This document shows, piece by piece, positions 36,817 through 46,042 of a stretch of DNA of 64,000 bases. The stretch covers positions 31,817 through 95,816 of the forward strand of contig CALESB010000058.1 of the NCBI GenBank assembly GCA_937906995.1. The letters are read 5' to 3'. The notes under the pieces were generated by a model. The model saw only the letters and a list, made by a program, of their open reading frames with translations. It searched no databases and was not told the DNA's origin. Position numbers and translations under genes: made by a program. This DNA comes from an uncultured Sutterella sp. Lineage in GTDB: Bacteria > Pseudomonadota > Gammaproteobacteria > Burkholderiales > Burkholderiaceae_F. The number at the start of each line of letters is the position of its first letter. The stretch's first letter is position 1.

Positions 36817-38736
36817 ATGAGTCATCAAAATAATGAAACTACCCCTGATATCTTGGCCTACCTCATGTTAGGTCAACATCTTTTGCACACAATCAAACGA
36901 AATCACCCACAGCGATTAGAGGCATTAGATCCGATGCGAGTTGAGTTGCACCTTGAACGCATAATGGATGCTTTTTGTGCAGCAGATACAAACGGAAGTG
37001 TTTGCATTAATCTCAAGGACTTATTTAAATCCGCTCAAGAAGCTAACGAGATCCTTCCACTATTTGAAAATTTGGGTCTTTTAACTAAAGCTCCACTTAA
37101 ACTAACATCAACTCCCCATTCCCATAGCCCCTTTATATGGGATAGCCACTCCACAAATCAACGCTTGTATCTTCAAAGACGATTTTGTGAAGAGCGTGAA
37201 GTTGCTCTAGCATTAGCTAAATATCTTCAACTGCAAGTTCACTCAATTTCTCCACATCAAGAAACTCTTATTCAAGCATTCCGTGAAATGCGGTACGAAA
37301 ATGGACAGACTTCTGATACTGAGAGCGTACTGGAACAAGAAAATGCTATTAGGGGCGCATTGAGCAACTCATTTTTTGTGATAACCGGTGGACCTGGTAC
37401 AGGAAAAACTACCGTTGTTGCGAAATTAATTGAGTGTTTACTGTCTAATCAAAGTGATTTAACCATTGGCCTAGCTGCACCCACTGGGAAAGCAGCTAGC
37501 CGTGTAATGCAATCAATACAAGACTCTTGCTCCAGAGCTGGTAGTATGTTTCAACAGCTCAAAAAACAAGTAACTGAACAGAAAATTGTTTCGCAAACTA
37601 TTCATAAATGGCTAACAACGAATATCGGCAATACCAAACCGAGTCTAGAGAACCCTTTACCAATTGATGTTTTAATTATTGATGAGGCATCAATGATTGA
37701 TTTAACGCTAGCTAAAAGGTTGCTTAGATGCATCAATACATCAAAAACGCGTTTAATTTTATTGGGTGATAAACATCAATTAGCAGCCGTTGGTCCTGGC
37801 TCTGTTTTAGCGGATCTAACCGATACTAAAGGCGTTTTAAAAAATCATGTCGCAGAGTTAACAGTGAGTCACCGATTTACAAGTGACTCCAATATTGGCA
37901 CACTCGCACGTGCTATTAACAATGGCGCAGGGTTTGATATCCACAATTTTAGAAAGCTCTTTGAAAGACACGGAAAAGATACTATTGCTTGGTTTGAACC
38001 TCAGCGTGAAGAGTCTTTGCAAAAAGAAACACAACACTGGATTCGACACCAGCTATCCCACTATACTGATGCATTAAAAGACTATCTTAATGCTCTCCTT
38101 CAACCTAACATTTTCAATGATGATACGAGCAAAATTACACTTTTAATGCCGGTATGGAATGCCGCAGATGAATTCCGCATTTTGTGTGCTCAACGACAAG
38201 GCTTTAATAGTGTCGCCGCCGTCAATCGCTTTGCCGATGAAATTGTCCGTAATGCCGTTAATCAATGGGCTATACAAGCAATAGAAGATCACGCTATAGA
38301 TGAAAATCTCATCTCTCTTCCCTTTAATGACCGCTTTTATCCTGGTCGACTGATCATAAATCGAGTCAACTACACTCCTTTGGACATTTTTAATGGGGAT
38401 GTTGGCATCGTCATTCCCACCCGAGAAGATTTAACTCATTACGAGGTTTTCTTTGGAGATCGTCAGGAACTTAAGCCTGCTGTTTTATTACCAGAGCACG
38501 ACACCGCCTTTGCATTAACCATCCACCAGTCACAGGGCTCTCAGTTTGAACGAGTAGCGGTACTTTTACCAATGGATGAAAGCTCCTCTTTAACAACGCG
38601 AGAATTACTCTACACGGGCATCACACGAGCTAAAAAAGAAGTTATTCTGTTTGCTAGCTCTTCAACCATGAAACGTGCATGCTTAACAAAGACTGAGCGT
38701 GCTAGTGGTCTTGGTGACCGGCTCAAAGAGTTATAG
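36817..38736 (+). CDS. recD: Exodeoxyribonuclease V alpha subunit (RecD)
   Basis: 5'-3' helicase subunit of RecBCD. The 639-aa chain has an N-terminal RecC-contact region, Walker A ITGGPGTGKTTVVAK near residue 190, GLAAPTGKAASRV, Walker B VLIIDEASMIDLTLAKRLL, LLGDKHQLAAVGPGSVLADL, and the C-terminal 2B-like domain ending in FALTIHQSQGSQFERVAVLLP and YTGITRAKKEV. The full motif set shows an active helicase. Last gene of the operon, followed by a terminator. Confidence 0.97.
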   Translation: MSHQNNETTPDILAYLMLGQHLLHTIKRNHPQRLEALDPMRVELHLERIMDAFCAADTNGSVCINLKDLFKSAQEANEILPLFENLGLLTKAPLKLTSTPHSHSPFIWDSHSTNQRLYLQRRFCEEREVALALAKYLQLQVHSISPHQETLIQAFREMRYENGQTSDTESVLEQENAIRGALSNSFFVITGGPGTGKTTVVAKLIECLLSNQSDLTIGLAAPTGKAASRVMQSIQDSCSRAGSMFQQLKKQVTEQKIVSQTIHKWLTTNIGNTKPSLENPLPIDVLIIDEASMIDLTLAKRLLRCINTSKTRLILLGDKHQLAAVGPGSVLADLTDTKGVLKNHVAELTVSHRFTSDSNIGTLARAINNGAGFDIHNFRKLFERHGKDTIAWFEPQREESLQKETQHWIRHQLSHYTDALKDYLNALLQPNIFNDDTSKITLLMPVWNAADEFRILCAQRQGFNSVAAVNRFADEIVRNAVNQWAIQAIEDHAIDENLISLPFNDRFYPGRLIINRVNYTPLDIFNGDVGIVIPTREDLTHYEVFFGDRQELKPAVLLPEHDTAFALTIHQSQGSQFERVAVLLPMDESSSLTTRELLYTGITRAKKEVILFASSSTMKRACLTKTERASGLGDRLKEL

Positions 38737-38750
38737 AGCAAATTTAAGGA

Positions 38751-38779
38751 AAAGCCATCGTTTAATTTCGATGGCTTTA
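38751..38779. terminator. Bidirectional terminator after recD
   Basis: AAAGCCATCG (38751-38760) and CGATGGCTTT (38769-38778), between the convergent recD and DUF456 genes. Confidence 0.85.
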
Positions 38780-38802
38780 TATCAATATGAACTCTAACTA
38801 TC

Positions 38803-39300
38803 CTAAAAGGCGAATCGCATAACTAGCAAAATACCAACCATAATGAAAGCGATCGCCACTTTGGCGGCAATCCCAGCAATCATGCCCACCCAAGTCGCCC
38901 AAGACACCTTTGTTGCTAATCGCATATCTCGATGACCAAGCATTTCACCGATAAAAGCTCCGACAACAGGAAATAAGAAAATCCCCACTAATCCGAAGGG
39001 AATACCAACAATCGTCCCAATAAAAGCACCTGTTAGCCCCATTTTGGTTGCACCTGCTTTCTGAGCCCCCATTGTTTGACTAACCCAATCAATAGCAATA
39101 GAAATAACGGTTAAAACACCTAAAGCAATCAAGGTGCCTGTGCCGAAATATTGATAGTCTTCTAAATGGGCTATCAGCCATGCCCCACCAAAAATCATTG
39201 GTATACCGGGCAAAGCTGGCACAACAGTTCCGCCTAAGCCAATCAAAATCAAGGCAAAGGCAAAAGCATAAGCCGCATAATTTATCAAAGCGTCAATCAC
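38803..39300 (-). CDS. DUF456 membrane protein
   Basis: A 165-aa, glycine- and alanine-rich integral membrane protein with about four to five spans. The family mark is the first segment FALILIGLGGTVVPALPGIPMIFGGAWLIAH and the internal GAFIGTIVGIPFGLVGIFLFPVVGAFIGEM. Function is unknown. It begins five bases after the dnaB stop with its ribosome site inside the dnaB end, so it is read from the dnaB transcript. Confidence 0.88.
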   Translation of the reverse strand: MIDALINYAAYAFAFALILIGLGGTVVPALPGIPMIFGGAWLIAHLEDYQYFGTGTLIALGVLTVISIAIDWVSQTMGAQKAGATKMGLTGAFIGTIVGIPFGLVGIFLFPVVGAFIGEMLGHRDMRLATKVSWATWVGMIAGIAAKVAIAFIMVGILLVMRFAF

Positions 39301-39305
39301 TATTA

Positions 39306-40673
39306 TTACCCCCTAGCACGATTTTTGAATTGGGTGTATTCACCAAAGAAGACCAATTCAACCGTTCCCGTTGGACCGTTACGCTGCTTACGAATAATCG
39401 CTTCAGCATCTCTTTCTTGGTCTGTTCCTTTCAAGTCCTCGTTGTAAACTACATCTCTATATAGGAAAATAATTACGTCAGCATCTTGTTCGATAGAACC
39501 TGATTCACGCAAGTCGCTCATCATTGGGCGCTTGTCAGGACGACTTTCCAAACTACGATTTAACTGTGATAACCCGATAATCGGGCAATTCAGTTCCTTA
39601 GCTAAAAGCTTGAGTCCTCGAGAAATTTCAGAAATTTCTTGAGCTCGATTTTCACTTCTACCCGTTCCCCCCATTAACTGTAAGTAGTCAATAACAATCA
39701 AACCTAATTGTTTAACTTCGCGGGTCAAACGACGAGCACGTGAGCGTACATCCGTAATCGTTAAGCCTGAGGAGTCATCAATAAATACATTGTGCGAATT
39801 GGCAATATCGGTCACTGCTCGACTCATCTTTTGGAACTCATCTCCCTCAAGTCGACCATTTCGCAAATGCTCCAACTTAATTCGTTGATAAGAACTTATC
39901 AAACGCATTGCTAGCTGTTCTGCAGGCATTTCCATTGAGAAAACCGCAACAGGCATACCTGCTTGCATTGCTACAAATTCGGCAATGTTCATGGCAAATG
40001 TCGTTTTACCCATAGCTGGACGACCAGCCACAATGATTAATTCACCTGGATGGAAACCTTTGGTTAATCGATCTAAATCGACAAAACCAGTAGGCACCCC
40101 GGTAACAGCATTTTGACTTTTGCTGTTATAAAGTTTTTGCACCTGTTCACTGACATTCATCAAAGCGGTCTTAGCTGGTTTTAAACCTTGACCAGAAACT
40201 TGAGCATCCTCACTGATACTAAAAATACGGCTTTCTGCCTTATCCAAAATATCCTTTGTTTCCAATCCTTTTGGATCAAGTGCAGAATCTACAATTTCAG
40301 AACCAGCATTGACTAAATGGCGCAAAATACTACGATCGCGAACAATTTCAGCATAACGACGAGCATTGGCTGAGTTCGGTGTATTCATAACCAAAGAGTT
40401 TAAAAAACTCTTTGTACCTTCTTGCCCCAACCCCATCGACGTCATTGAATCATGAACGGTCAATACGTCCGCAGGACGACCATTACTAATAAGTTGCGTA
40501 ATGTGCTCATAAATACGACGATGATCGCCGCGATAAAAGTCGTCAGCGCTCACAGCATCATTGACCAAATCAAAGACACGATTATCAATCAATAAACTAC
40601 CCAGCAAACCTTGTTCTGCTTCGGTAGAGTGTGGAGGCAATCGTACTAGATCTGATTTTTGTTCTTCGGCCAT
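39306..40673 (-). CDS. dnaB: Replicative DNA helicase DnaB
   Basis: Ring helicase of the replisome, loaded at oriC and partner of primase DnaG. The 455-aa chain has the N-terminal collar domain (LPPHSTEAEQGLLGSLLIDNRVFD), a linker, and the RecA-like motor with Walker A AGRPAMGKTTFAMNIAE, Walker B LIVIDYLQLMGG, the motif SQLNRSLESRPDKRPMMSDLRESGSIEQDAD and the arginine finger near IIRKQRNGPTG. No intein is present. A strong terminator lies between rplI and this gene, so dnaB needs its own promoter in 40674-40755 or read-through. Confidence 0.97.
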   Translation of the reverse strand: MAEEQKSDLVRLPPHSTEAEQGLLGSLLIDNRVFDLVNDAVSADDFYRGDHRRIYEHITQLISNGRPADVLTVHDSMTSMGLGQEGTKSFLNSLVMNTPNSANARRYAEIVRDRSILRHLVNAGSEIVDSALDPKGLETKDILDKAESRIFSISEDAQVSGQGLKPAKTALMNVSEQVQKLYNSKSQNAVTGVPTGFVDLDRLTKGFHPGELIIVAGRPAMGKTTFAMNIAEFVAMQAGMPVAVFSMEMPAEQLAMRLISSYQRIKLEHLRNGRLEGDEFQKMSRAVTDIANSHNVFIDDSSGLTITDVRSRARRLTREVKQLGLIVIDYLQLMGGTGRSENRAQEISEISRGLKLLAKELNCPIIGLSQLNRSLESRPDKRPMMSDLRESGSIEQDADVIIFLYRDVVYNEDLKGTDQERDAEAIIRKQRNGPTGTVELVFFGEYTQFKNRARG

Positions 40674-40755
40674 GAATAGAGATTCCCAAAATTAGAGTGG
40701 ATGCAAAATTTTAGCAGACAGCTATCCAATAACTAGCTTCTAGGTGTTACAAATA

Positions 40756-40793
40756 ACAAAAATCGGTCCAAATCATATTGATCTGGACCGATA
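40756..40793 (-). terminator. Terminator of the rpsF-priB-rpsR-rplI operon
   Basis: ATCGGTCCAAATCA (40762-40775) and TGATCTGGACCGAT (40779-40792) form a long near-perfect stem with a 3-base loop; the minus strand continues TTTTTGTTATTTG. Confidence 0.9.
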
Positions 40794-40824
40794 GAAACTT
40801 TTGAACTTTTAATTCAATAGTTTA

Positions 40825-41274
40825 TTAGGCTTCAGCCACAACCTTAACGGTGATGTCAGCGGTGATATCCGTCAACAAACCGATCGTGAGCGTGTATTCA
40901 CCGATAGCCTTGATAGCACCCGTCGGGGTACGAACTTGAGACTTCTTGATTTCAAAGCCTTGAGCTTGGAGAGCTTCAGCAACGTCAGCGTTCGTAACAG
41001 AACCGAAGAGACGGCCATCAACACCAGCCTTGCTCGTGATTTCGATAGCAAAACCGTTCAACTTAGCGGCGACTTCTTCAGCAGCAGCGATACGTTCGGC
41101 TTGAGCCTTTTCCAATTCGGCGCGGCGAGCTTCGAATTCAGCAATAGCGGCTTGCGTAGCACGCTTAGCACGCTTGGTCGGGATCAAATAGTTACGAGCG
41201 TAACCATCTTTAACCTTAACGATATCGCCCAATTCACCGAGGTGAGTAATCTTTTCAAGAAGAATAACTTGCAT
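40825..41274 (-). CDS. rplI: 50S ribosomal protein L9
   Basis: Elongated large-subunit protein. The 149-aa chain starts [32 protein letters not shown] (N-terminal domain), followed by the charged connecting helix [20 protein letters not shown] and the C-terminal domain with [16 protein letters not shown]. It follows rpsR by 20 bases and ends the operon. Confidence 0.98.
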   Translation of the reverse strand: MQVILLEKITHLGELGDIVKVKDGYARNYLIPTKRAKRATQAAIAEFEARRAELEKAQAERIAAAEEVAAKLNGFAIEITSKAGVDGRLFGSVTNADVAEALQAQGFEIKKSQVRTPTGAIKAIGEYTLTIGLLTDITADITVKVVAEA

Positions 41275-41294
41275 TTGAATGACTCCTCTCTCGA

Positions 41295-41567
41295 TTATTG
41301 ATTATCCGTGTACGGCAACAAGGCCAAGAAGCGAGCGCGCTTGATGGCGGTATCAAGTTGACGTTGATAGTGAGCCTTCGTGCCCGTCAAACGAGCCGGC
41401 ATAATCTTACCGTTTTCTTGGATGAAGTCGCGGAGCGTATCAACATCCTTGTAGTCGATCATTTCGACGTTCTCAGCCGTGAAACGGCAGAACTTCTTGC
41501 GCTTAAAGAGCGCGTTTTGTTGGTTGCCACGGCGCGGCTTACCCTTGCCCTTTGCACCAAAAGCCAT
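41295..41567 (-). CDS. rpsR: 30S ribosomal protein S18
   Basis: Small-subunit platform protein, partner of S6. The 90-aa chain has [20 protein letters not shown] and the core [18 protein letters not shown] followed by [11 protein letters not shown]. Three bases separate it from priB. Confidence 0.98.
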   Translation of the reverse strand: MAFGAKGKGKPRRGNQQNALFKRKKFCRFTAENVEMIDYKDVDTLRDFIQENGKIMPARLTGTKAHYQRQLDTAIKRARFLALLPYTDNQ

Positions 41568-41569
41568 TT

Positions 41570-41863
41570 TTAAACTCCTTGTGAGTATTGCGTAATATGC
41601 ACGATCAATTGTCTGCTTCGAATGTTCTTGGGAGCTATAAAGCCTGTCACATTTAAAACTGAACCTAGTGGTTCCTTGTCTAAAGTTAATGCGACATCAC
41701 CGCAAACTTTTGCCGAAAAATCAAACTCTAATCTACGTTGACTTCCAGCTTCATTCACCACACTCATGTGATGAAATACAACTTCTAAAACCGGGGCCCC
41801 TGCTGGCGTGTAGCGCATTTGGGCTTTTTGTGTCAATTCACCGTTTAAATGAATCGTATTCAC
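41570..41863 (-). CDS. priB: Primosomal replication protein N (PriB)
   Basis: OB-fold single-strand DNA-binding protein of the PriA-PriB restart primosome. The 97-aa chain starts [22 protein letters not shown] and ends with [15 protein letters not shown], as in proteobacterial PriB. Position between rpsF and rpsR is diagnostic. It has the SSB-like fold without the acidic tail. Co-transcribed with the ribosomal protein genes. Confidence 0.95.
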   Translation of the reverse strand: MNTIHLNGELTQKAQMRYTPAGAPVLEVVFHHMSVVNEAGSQRRLEFDFSAKVCGDVALTLDKEPLGSVLNVTGFIAPKNIRSRQLIVHITQYSQGV

Positions 41864-41905
41864 GTTGTTTTAAAAGTATCCAGACAATATGAATTGGTTA
41901 ATTAA

Positions 41906-42292
41906 TTAAGCAGCAGCTTGAGCTTGTTGAGCTTGAGCAGCTTCGCTAGCGGCCTTCTTTTGCTCTTCCTTTTCGACGATTCGCATCATCGGGGAAGCAG
42001 CGGTTTCAGCCTTCTTCATCTTGATCGTCAAGTGACGCAACACGGCATCATTGAAGCGGAAACCGTTTTCGATCTCTTCGAGCGTTTCATGAGAGCATTC
42101 AACGTTCATGAGAACATAGTGAGCCTTAACCAACTTTTCGATCGGGTAGGCTAAGGGACGACGGCCCCAGTCTTCCACACGATGCATCGTACCGCCTTGT
42201 TCGGCGACGAGCGTCTTGTAGCGTTCGATCATGGCGGGCACTTGCTCGCTTTGATCCGGGTGCACAATAAAGCAAATTTCATAATGACGCAT
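41906..42292 (-). CDS. rpsF: 30S ribosomal protein S6
   Basis: Small-subunit protein that binds 16S rRNA as a heterodimer with S18. The 128-aa chain starts [25 protein letters not shown], has [20 protein letters not shown] and the [14 protein letters not shown] strand, then a Lys/Glu/Ala/Gln-rich tail. It is the first gene of rpsF-priB-rpsR-rplI and carries a strong AAGGAGAC ribosome site and a likely S6:S18-binding leader. Confidence 0.98.
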   Translation of the reverse strand: MRHYEICFIVHPDQSEQVPAMIERYKTLVAEQGGTMHRVEDWGRRPLAYPIEKLVKAHYVLMNVECSHETLEEIENGFRFNDAVLRHLTIKMKKAETAASPMMRIVEKEEQKKAASEAAQAQQAQAAA

Positions 42293-42314
42293 TTGAATTG
42301 TCTCCTTACGGAAA

Positions 42315-42347
42315 AAGCCACCTAGAGCGTCTATTTCTAGTGCGGCA
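42315..42347 (-). promoter_or_regulatory. Putative S6:S18-binding leader of rpsF
   Basis: On the minus strand, GCCGCACTAGA (42335-42345) and TCTAGGTGGC (42317-42326) form a hairpin with a CCG element in the 5' arm and GGTGG in the 3' arm. This matches what I know of the rpsF leader motif in many bacteria, where S6:S18 binds its own mRNA in imitation of helix 22 of 16S rRNA. It lies 23 bases before the rpsF start. Confidence 0.7.
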
Positions 42348-42364
42348 AGGACAGAAAAAAGGCC

Positions 42365-42392
42365 ATTATACTATTAAGTACATGGATTGCAA
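42365..42392 (-). promoter_or_regulatory. Sigma-70 promoter of the rpsF operon
   Basis: Minus strand TTGCAA (42387-42392), 16-base spacer, TATAAT (42365-42370), about 72 bases ahead of rpsF and directly before the leader hairpin. Confidence 0.75.
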
Positions 42393-42398
42393 GATTTA

Positions 42399-42971
42399 TT
42401 ATTGTTTTTTTTGAACAATAATGCCCGATTTTTCAAACTCTTCCAGAGTCTTTAGATGACCATCAATATCAACATAGGCCAAAGCGTCTGCAATAACACT
42501 CACCTCAAAGCCATTTATCAGGAGATCCATACATGTTGCCTTAACACAATACTCAGTTGCGATACCTACAACAATAACGCTCTTAACCCCTAGCGCCTGT
42601 AAACACGAATTCAAGCTTTGCCCTTTGTCGCTTACACCTTCAAAGCCAGAATATTGTTCCTTAGTAACTTCACATCCTTTATAAAAGCACAAATCATCTC
42701 TGACGAAAGGCTTCAGATCATCATGAATTTCACCTCCTCGTGTATTCATTACACAATGAGCAGGCCAAATACCACCAAATTCCTTAAAAGATGAATGATT
42801 TGACGGATGATGATCGAGAATAAATAAGACAGGATAATCTGGTTCGTCAACTACCGATCGCTCTATCGCGCTTTTAGCAGCCTTAACAGCCTCCTGCGCA
42901 TGACAACAGGCAAGACTCCCATCAATAAAATCATAAAGCATATCGACAACAACAATGGCCGTTTTTGACAT
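42399..42971 (-). CDS. Isochorismatase-fold hydrolase, nicotinamidase-like
   Basis: Probably deamidates nicotinamide to nicotinate for NAD salvage. The 190-aa chain has the catalytic aspartate in VVVDMLYDFIDG, the metal-site motif DHHPSNHSSF, WPAHCVMNTRGGEI, the lysine in YKGCEVTKEQYSGFEG and the nucleophilic cysteine in GIATEYCVKATCMD, the layout of PncA. GGAGGGTGAA gives the start at 42971, discarding a 9-residue upstream extension. It follows nrdG by 58 bases on the same strand and may be part of that transcript. Confidence 0.85.
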   Translation of the reverse strand: MSKTAIVVVDMLYDFIDGSLACCHAQEAVKAAKSAIERSVVDEPDYPVLFILDHHPSNHSSFKEFGGIWPAHCVMNTRGGEIHDDLKPFVRDDLCFYKGCEVTKEQYSGFEGVSDKGQSLNSCLQALGVKSVIVVGIATEYCVKATCMDLLINGFEVSVIADALAYVDIDGHLKTLEEFEKSGIIVQKKQ

Positions 42972-43029
42972 TTCACCCTCCAGAAATTGTTCAGCCATAA
43001 TAACACGATAACTTCAAAGTCCTACTGAC

Positions 43030-43764
43030 CTAGCCTCGTCTGAGCTCAAAATATTTAAACATCTTCTTTAAAGTATTGACTAAATCGGCACTCGGATACT
43101 CATACCCCACAGAACGAAACGGCAAATTCAAATGAGGAGGTTTACGATAAATCTGTAAGGCGTAATGTTCTACGCCTTGCTCTTGGAGCTCCTTTGCCAA
43201 ACGTAGCAACTTTTGTTCGGGTAAAAAACTTGGATGAGCTGTTGTTCTGCACTCGTATTCAATCCCACTTTTTTGAATAAGTTTAAGACTTACTAGCGTC
43301 AATCTTCCTGGTTCAGATTTTGTTAACCCTGTGATAAAGCGATAATCAACTTCATCAAAAAGTGAAGCTTTTACATCCAACCCTACCCAATCTATTGAAG
43401 GCAATAAACGCTCTAAATGCAATGGATAACTTCCCGACGTATGAAGTCCCACTAAAAATCCCATGGATTTCACCTGTTTTATAGCCAAATCTAAACATGG
43501 GTCTAATGTTGGCTCCCCTCCAGAAAAAACAACAGCATCTAATAGTCCCTTACGACGATTTAACAAATCGCACAGCTCCCCCCAACTCGAATGTTGAAAT
43601 ACCTCGCTGAAATCTCTAGATTGCATTTGGGGATTATGGCAATAAAGGCATCGCCAAGGACAGCCTTGCACAAATACAACTGCAGATAACTTACCGGGAT
43701 AATCAATACTGGAAAAAGCCGTCAATCCTGCAACTTTCAAGTCATTAATATTGGAGAAAGTCAT
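43030..43764 (-). CDS. nrdG: Anaerobic ribonucleotide reductase activating protein (radical SAM)
   Basis: Uses a 4Fe-4S cluster and S-adenosylmethionine to place the glycyl radical on NrdD. The 244-aa chain has the cluster motif CPWRCLYCHNP (CX3CX2C), the SAM-binding FSGGEPTLD and a later LDVKASLFDEVDYR region. It belongs to the longer NrdG type (with GLTAFSSIDYPGKLSAVVFVQGC) rather than the short E. coli form. It follows the separate glycyl-radical ORF by 66 bases, which contain a hairpin. Confidence 0.92.
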   Translation of the reverse strand: MTFSNINDLKVAGLTAFSSIDYPGKLSAVVFVQGCPWRCLYCHNPQMQSRDFSEVFQHSSWGELCDLLNRRKGLLDAVVFSGGEPTLDPCLDLAIKQVKSMGFLVGLHTSGSYPLHLERLLPSIDWVGLDVKASLFDEVDYRFITGLTKSEPGRLTLVSLKLIQKSGIEYECRTTAHPSFLPEQKLLRLAKELQEQGVEHYALQIYRKPPHLNLPFRSVGYEYPSADLVNTLKKMFKYFELRRG

Positions 43765-43784
43765 AGAAAAAACCAGTGAGTTAT

Positions 43785-43819
43785 GGCGCCACTCTCATCT
43801 TATTAATAAGAGAGGCGCC
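43785..43819. repeat. Long inverted repeat between the glycyl-radical ORF and nrdG
   Basis: GGCGCC (43785-43790) and GGCGCC (43814-43819) enclose TCTC/GAGA and CTTAT/ATAAG arms with two small bulges, giving a stable hairpin about 20 bases upstream of nrdG. No T-run follows, so it is more likely an mRNA stabiliser or processing signal than a terminator. Confidence 0.55.
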
Positions 43820-43830
43820 CAAAAGAATAC

Positions 43831-44010
43831 TTATTTTTTATTCAATTGACACTTTTTCTCTTCAAAGTACTTTCGCTCCTCAAACTCCCCTTTTTTACCG
43901 ATATTAAAAGAGGAAACAGGGCGATGGTAGCCCATAACACGCGTCCAAACTTCACAAGGTTGACGTTCATTGTCGTTTAGTTCAATTTTTTCGTCTTTTT
44001 GATCCATCAT
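43831..44010 (-). CDS. Separate glycyl-radical domain of anaerobic ribonucleotide reductase
   Basis: A 59-aa product (58 if the second ATG is used) holding the C-terminal loop normally fused to NrdD: CEVWTRVMGYHRPVSSFNIG, where RVMGY is the glycyl-radical motif RVxGY. It lies in the +1 frame relative to nrdD and overlaps its last 29 bases. GAGGAG is placed 4 bases before the first ATG and 7 before the second, so independent translation is likely. The radical glycine is essential for NrdD activity in the family; the protein is expected to bind the large subunit and be activated by NrdG. I recall similarly short NrdD-annotated proteins in related bacteria but cannot verify it here. Confidence 0.85.
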   Translation of the reverse strand: MMDQKDEKIELNDNERQPCEVWTRVMGYHRPVSSFNIGKKGEFEERKYFEEKKCQLNKK

Positions 44011-46042
44011 AAATCTCCTCATTTGCCTCACTTTCCGATAACTTCTGAGCCCTTTTCTTTTGCAGAAGTTCTGCATCACAAAGCGGACAGAAATCGTGAC
44101 GTCCCGAAATGTAGCCATGTTTGGGACAGATTGAGAATGTTGGCGTAACAGTTAAGTAGGGCAAGCTAAATCGTGTTAGTGCGCGACGAACTAACTCTCT
44201 ACAGGCCGTTGCAGAGCTCACTGCTTCAGACATATAAAGATGAAGTACTGTGCCTCCCGTATATTTACGCTGTAAATCATCCTGCATTTCTAGAGCTAGG
44301 AATGGGTCATCAGTAAACCCCACTGGAAGCTGAGAGCTGTTGGTATAGTATGGATTCGAGACCGTACCTGCTTGCAAAATATCTGGGAAGCGTTTCTTAT
44401 CTTCACGAGCAAATCGGTAAGTCGTTCCTTCGGCCGGGGTTGCTTCCAAGTTGTACATATGACCAGTATCCTCTTGGAACTCAACCATCCTTGCTCTCAC
44501 ATGATCAAGTAAACGAAGCGCGAACTCATGTCCCCACGCATCAGTAATATCATGCTTATCGTTCGTAAAATTACGAATACATTCGTTAATACCATTAACA
44601 CCAATAGTTGAAAAATGGTTACGAAGCGTTCCTAAATAACGTTTCGTGTAAGGAAACAAGCCCTGATCAATATGCCGTTGGATGACTTTTCGCTTAATTT
44701 CTAAACTATTTCGGGCCAAATCCAACAAGTAATCAAGGCGTTGAGTTAACGCTAGCTCATCACCCTTAAAAAGATAGCCTAATCGAGCACAATTGATCGT
44801 AACCACACCCACAGAACCTGTTTGCTCTGCTGAACCAAATAAACCATTTCCTCTCTTTAGCAACTCTCTCAAATCAAGCTGTAATCGACAACACATTGAG
44901 CGAATCATATTGGGCTTTAACTCTGAATTAATAAAGTTCTGGAAATATGGCAAACCGTATCGGGCGGTCATCTCAAACAGATGTTCAGTGTTTTCACTTT
45001 CCCAGTCAAAATCAGGAGTGATGTTATATGTAGGTATTGGGAAGGTAAAAACGCGTCCCTTAGCATCCCCCTTGGTCATGACTTCAATGTAAGCGCGATT
45101 AATCATATCCATCTCAAGCTTACAGTCGCCGTAAGTAAAGGGCATTTCTTCACCTGCAATCAACGGGTGTTGATCACGCAAATCTTCCGGACAAGTCCAA
45201 TCAAAAGTTAAATTTGTAAAAGGTGTTTGAGTTCCCCAACGAGATGGAACGTTAAGGTTGTAAATAAGCTCCTGAATACTTTGTTTAACTTCCTCATACG
45301 GCAAATGGTCTTTTTTAATAAAGGGGGCTAAATAGGTATCAAACGACGAGAAGGCTTGAGCACCTGCCCACTCATTTTGCATCGTTCCAAGAAAATTAAC
45401 GATTTGTCCCGTTGCTGAGGATAAATGTTTAGGAGGTCCAGCTTCGACTTTACCTGCAACACCATTCAAACCTTCATTAAGCAACGTTCTCAAAGACCAA
45501 CCTGCACAATAACCGGAAAGCATGTCCAAGTCATGAATATGAAGATCTCCCTCACGATGAGCTTGTCCTATCTCTTTTGAATAGATGTGACTGAGCCAAT
45601 AATTAGCAACGACTTTACCTGAAACATTGAGAATTAATCCCCCTAAGGAGTAACCTTGATTTGCGTTGGCATTGACGCGCCAATCGGATTGCATTAAATA
45701 CTCGTTAATAGAGCTTTCGACATTCACCCAACTTTGACGAGCATCTCGGGCTTGATGACGCCGCTCTCGATAAACAATATATGCCCTCAATGTCTTAAAG
45801 TGGCCTTTTTCAAATAAGACTCGTTCTACGGCATCTTGAACTTGCTCTATGTGGGGAGTCGATAAATTCAAACGTTCTAACGCTGGTAATACAGACTCTC
45901 GAGTTAACCTATCCGCATGCTCAGAGTCGAATTCGCCCGTGGCCTTTGCGGCCTTAGCAATTGCAAGACTGATTTTTTTTGCATCAAAACCGCGAATTGA
46001 TCCATCACGCTTAATGATGTGTAGCAACAAATCTTTTTGCAT
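43982..46042 (-). CDS. nrdD: Anaerobic ribonucleoside-triphosphate reductase, large part lacking the glycyl-radical loop
   Basis: Class III reductase making deoxynucleotides without oxygen. The 686-aa chain has an N-terminal ATP-cone (KRDGSIRGFDAKKISLAIAKA), the barrel with VPSRWGTQTPFTNLTFDW, and near the end the zinc site CPKHGYISGRHDFCPLCD. A normal NrdD continues from the zinc site into RVxGY within a short distance; here it continues with a charged, probably unstructured tail (KKRAQKLSESEANEEIYDG) and stops. The glycyl-radical loop is on the next, overlapping ORF. The ATG at 46042 has GGGGGAATCA before it. Two NrdR-like boxes lie upstream. Confidence 0.93.
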   Translation of the reverse strand: MQKDLLLHIIKRDGSIRGFDAKKISLAIAKAAKATGEFDSEHADRLTRESVLPALERLNLSTPHIEQVQDAVERVLFEKGHFKTLRAYIVYRERRHQARDARQSWVNVESSINEYLMQSDWRVNANANQGYSLGGLILNVSGKVVANYWLSHIYSKEIGQAHREGDLHIHDLDMLSGYCAGWSLRTLLNEGLNGVAGKVEAGPPKHLSSATGQIVNFLGTMQNEWAGAQAFSSFDTYLAPFIKKDHLPYEEVKQSIQELIYNLNVPSRWGTQTPFTNLTFDWTCPEDLRDQHPLIAGEEMPFTYGDCKLEMDMINRAYIEVMTKGDAKGRVFTFPIPTYNITPDFDWESENTEHLFEMTARYGLPYFQNFINSELKPNMIRSMCCRLQLDLRELLKRGNGLFGSAEQTGSVGVVTINCARLGYLFKGDELALTQRLDYLLDLARNSLEIKRKVIQRHIDQGLFPYTKRYLGTLRNHFSTIGVNGINECIRNFTNDKHDITDAWGHEFALRLLDHVRARMVEFQEDTGHMYNLEATPAEGTTYRFAREDKKRFPDILQAGTVSNPYYTNSSQLPVGFTDDPFLALEMQDDLQRKYTGGTVLHLYMSEAVSSATACRELVRRALTRFSLPYLTVTPTFSICPKHGYISGRHDFCPLCDAELLQKKRAQKLSESEANEEIYDGSKRRKN

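Noticed and set aside
43975..44000. Programmed frameshift at the nrdD end (AAAAAAT-TGA)
   Set aside because: A -1 slip on the A-run leads to an immediate stop; only a +1 slip at AAT-TGA would join the ORFs, and the strong ribosome site before the small ORF makes independent translation simpler. Sequencing error cannot be excluded but both frames end or start cleanly.
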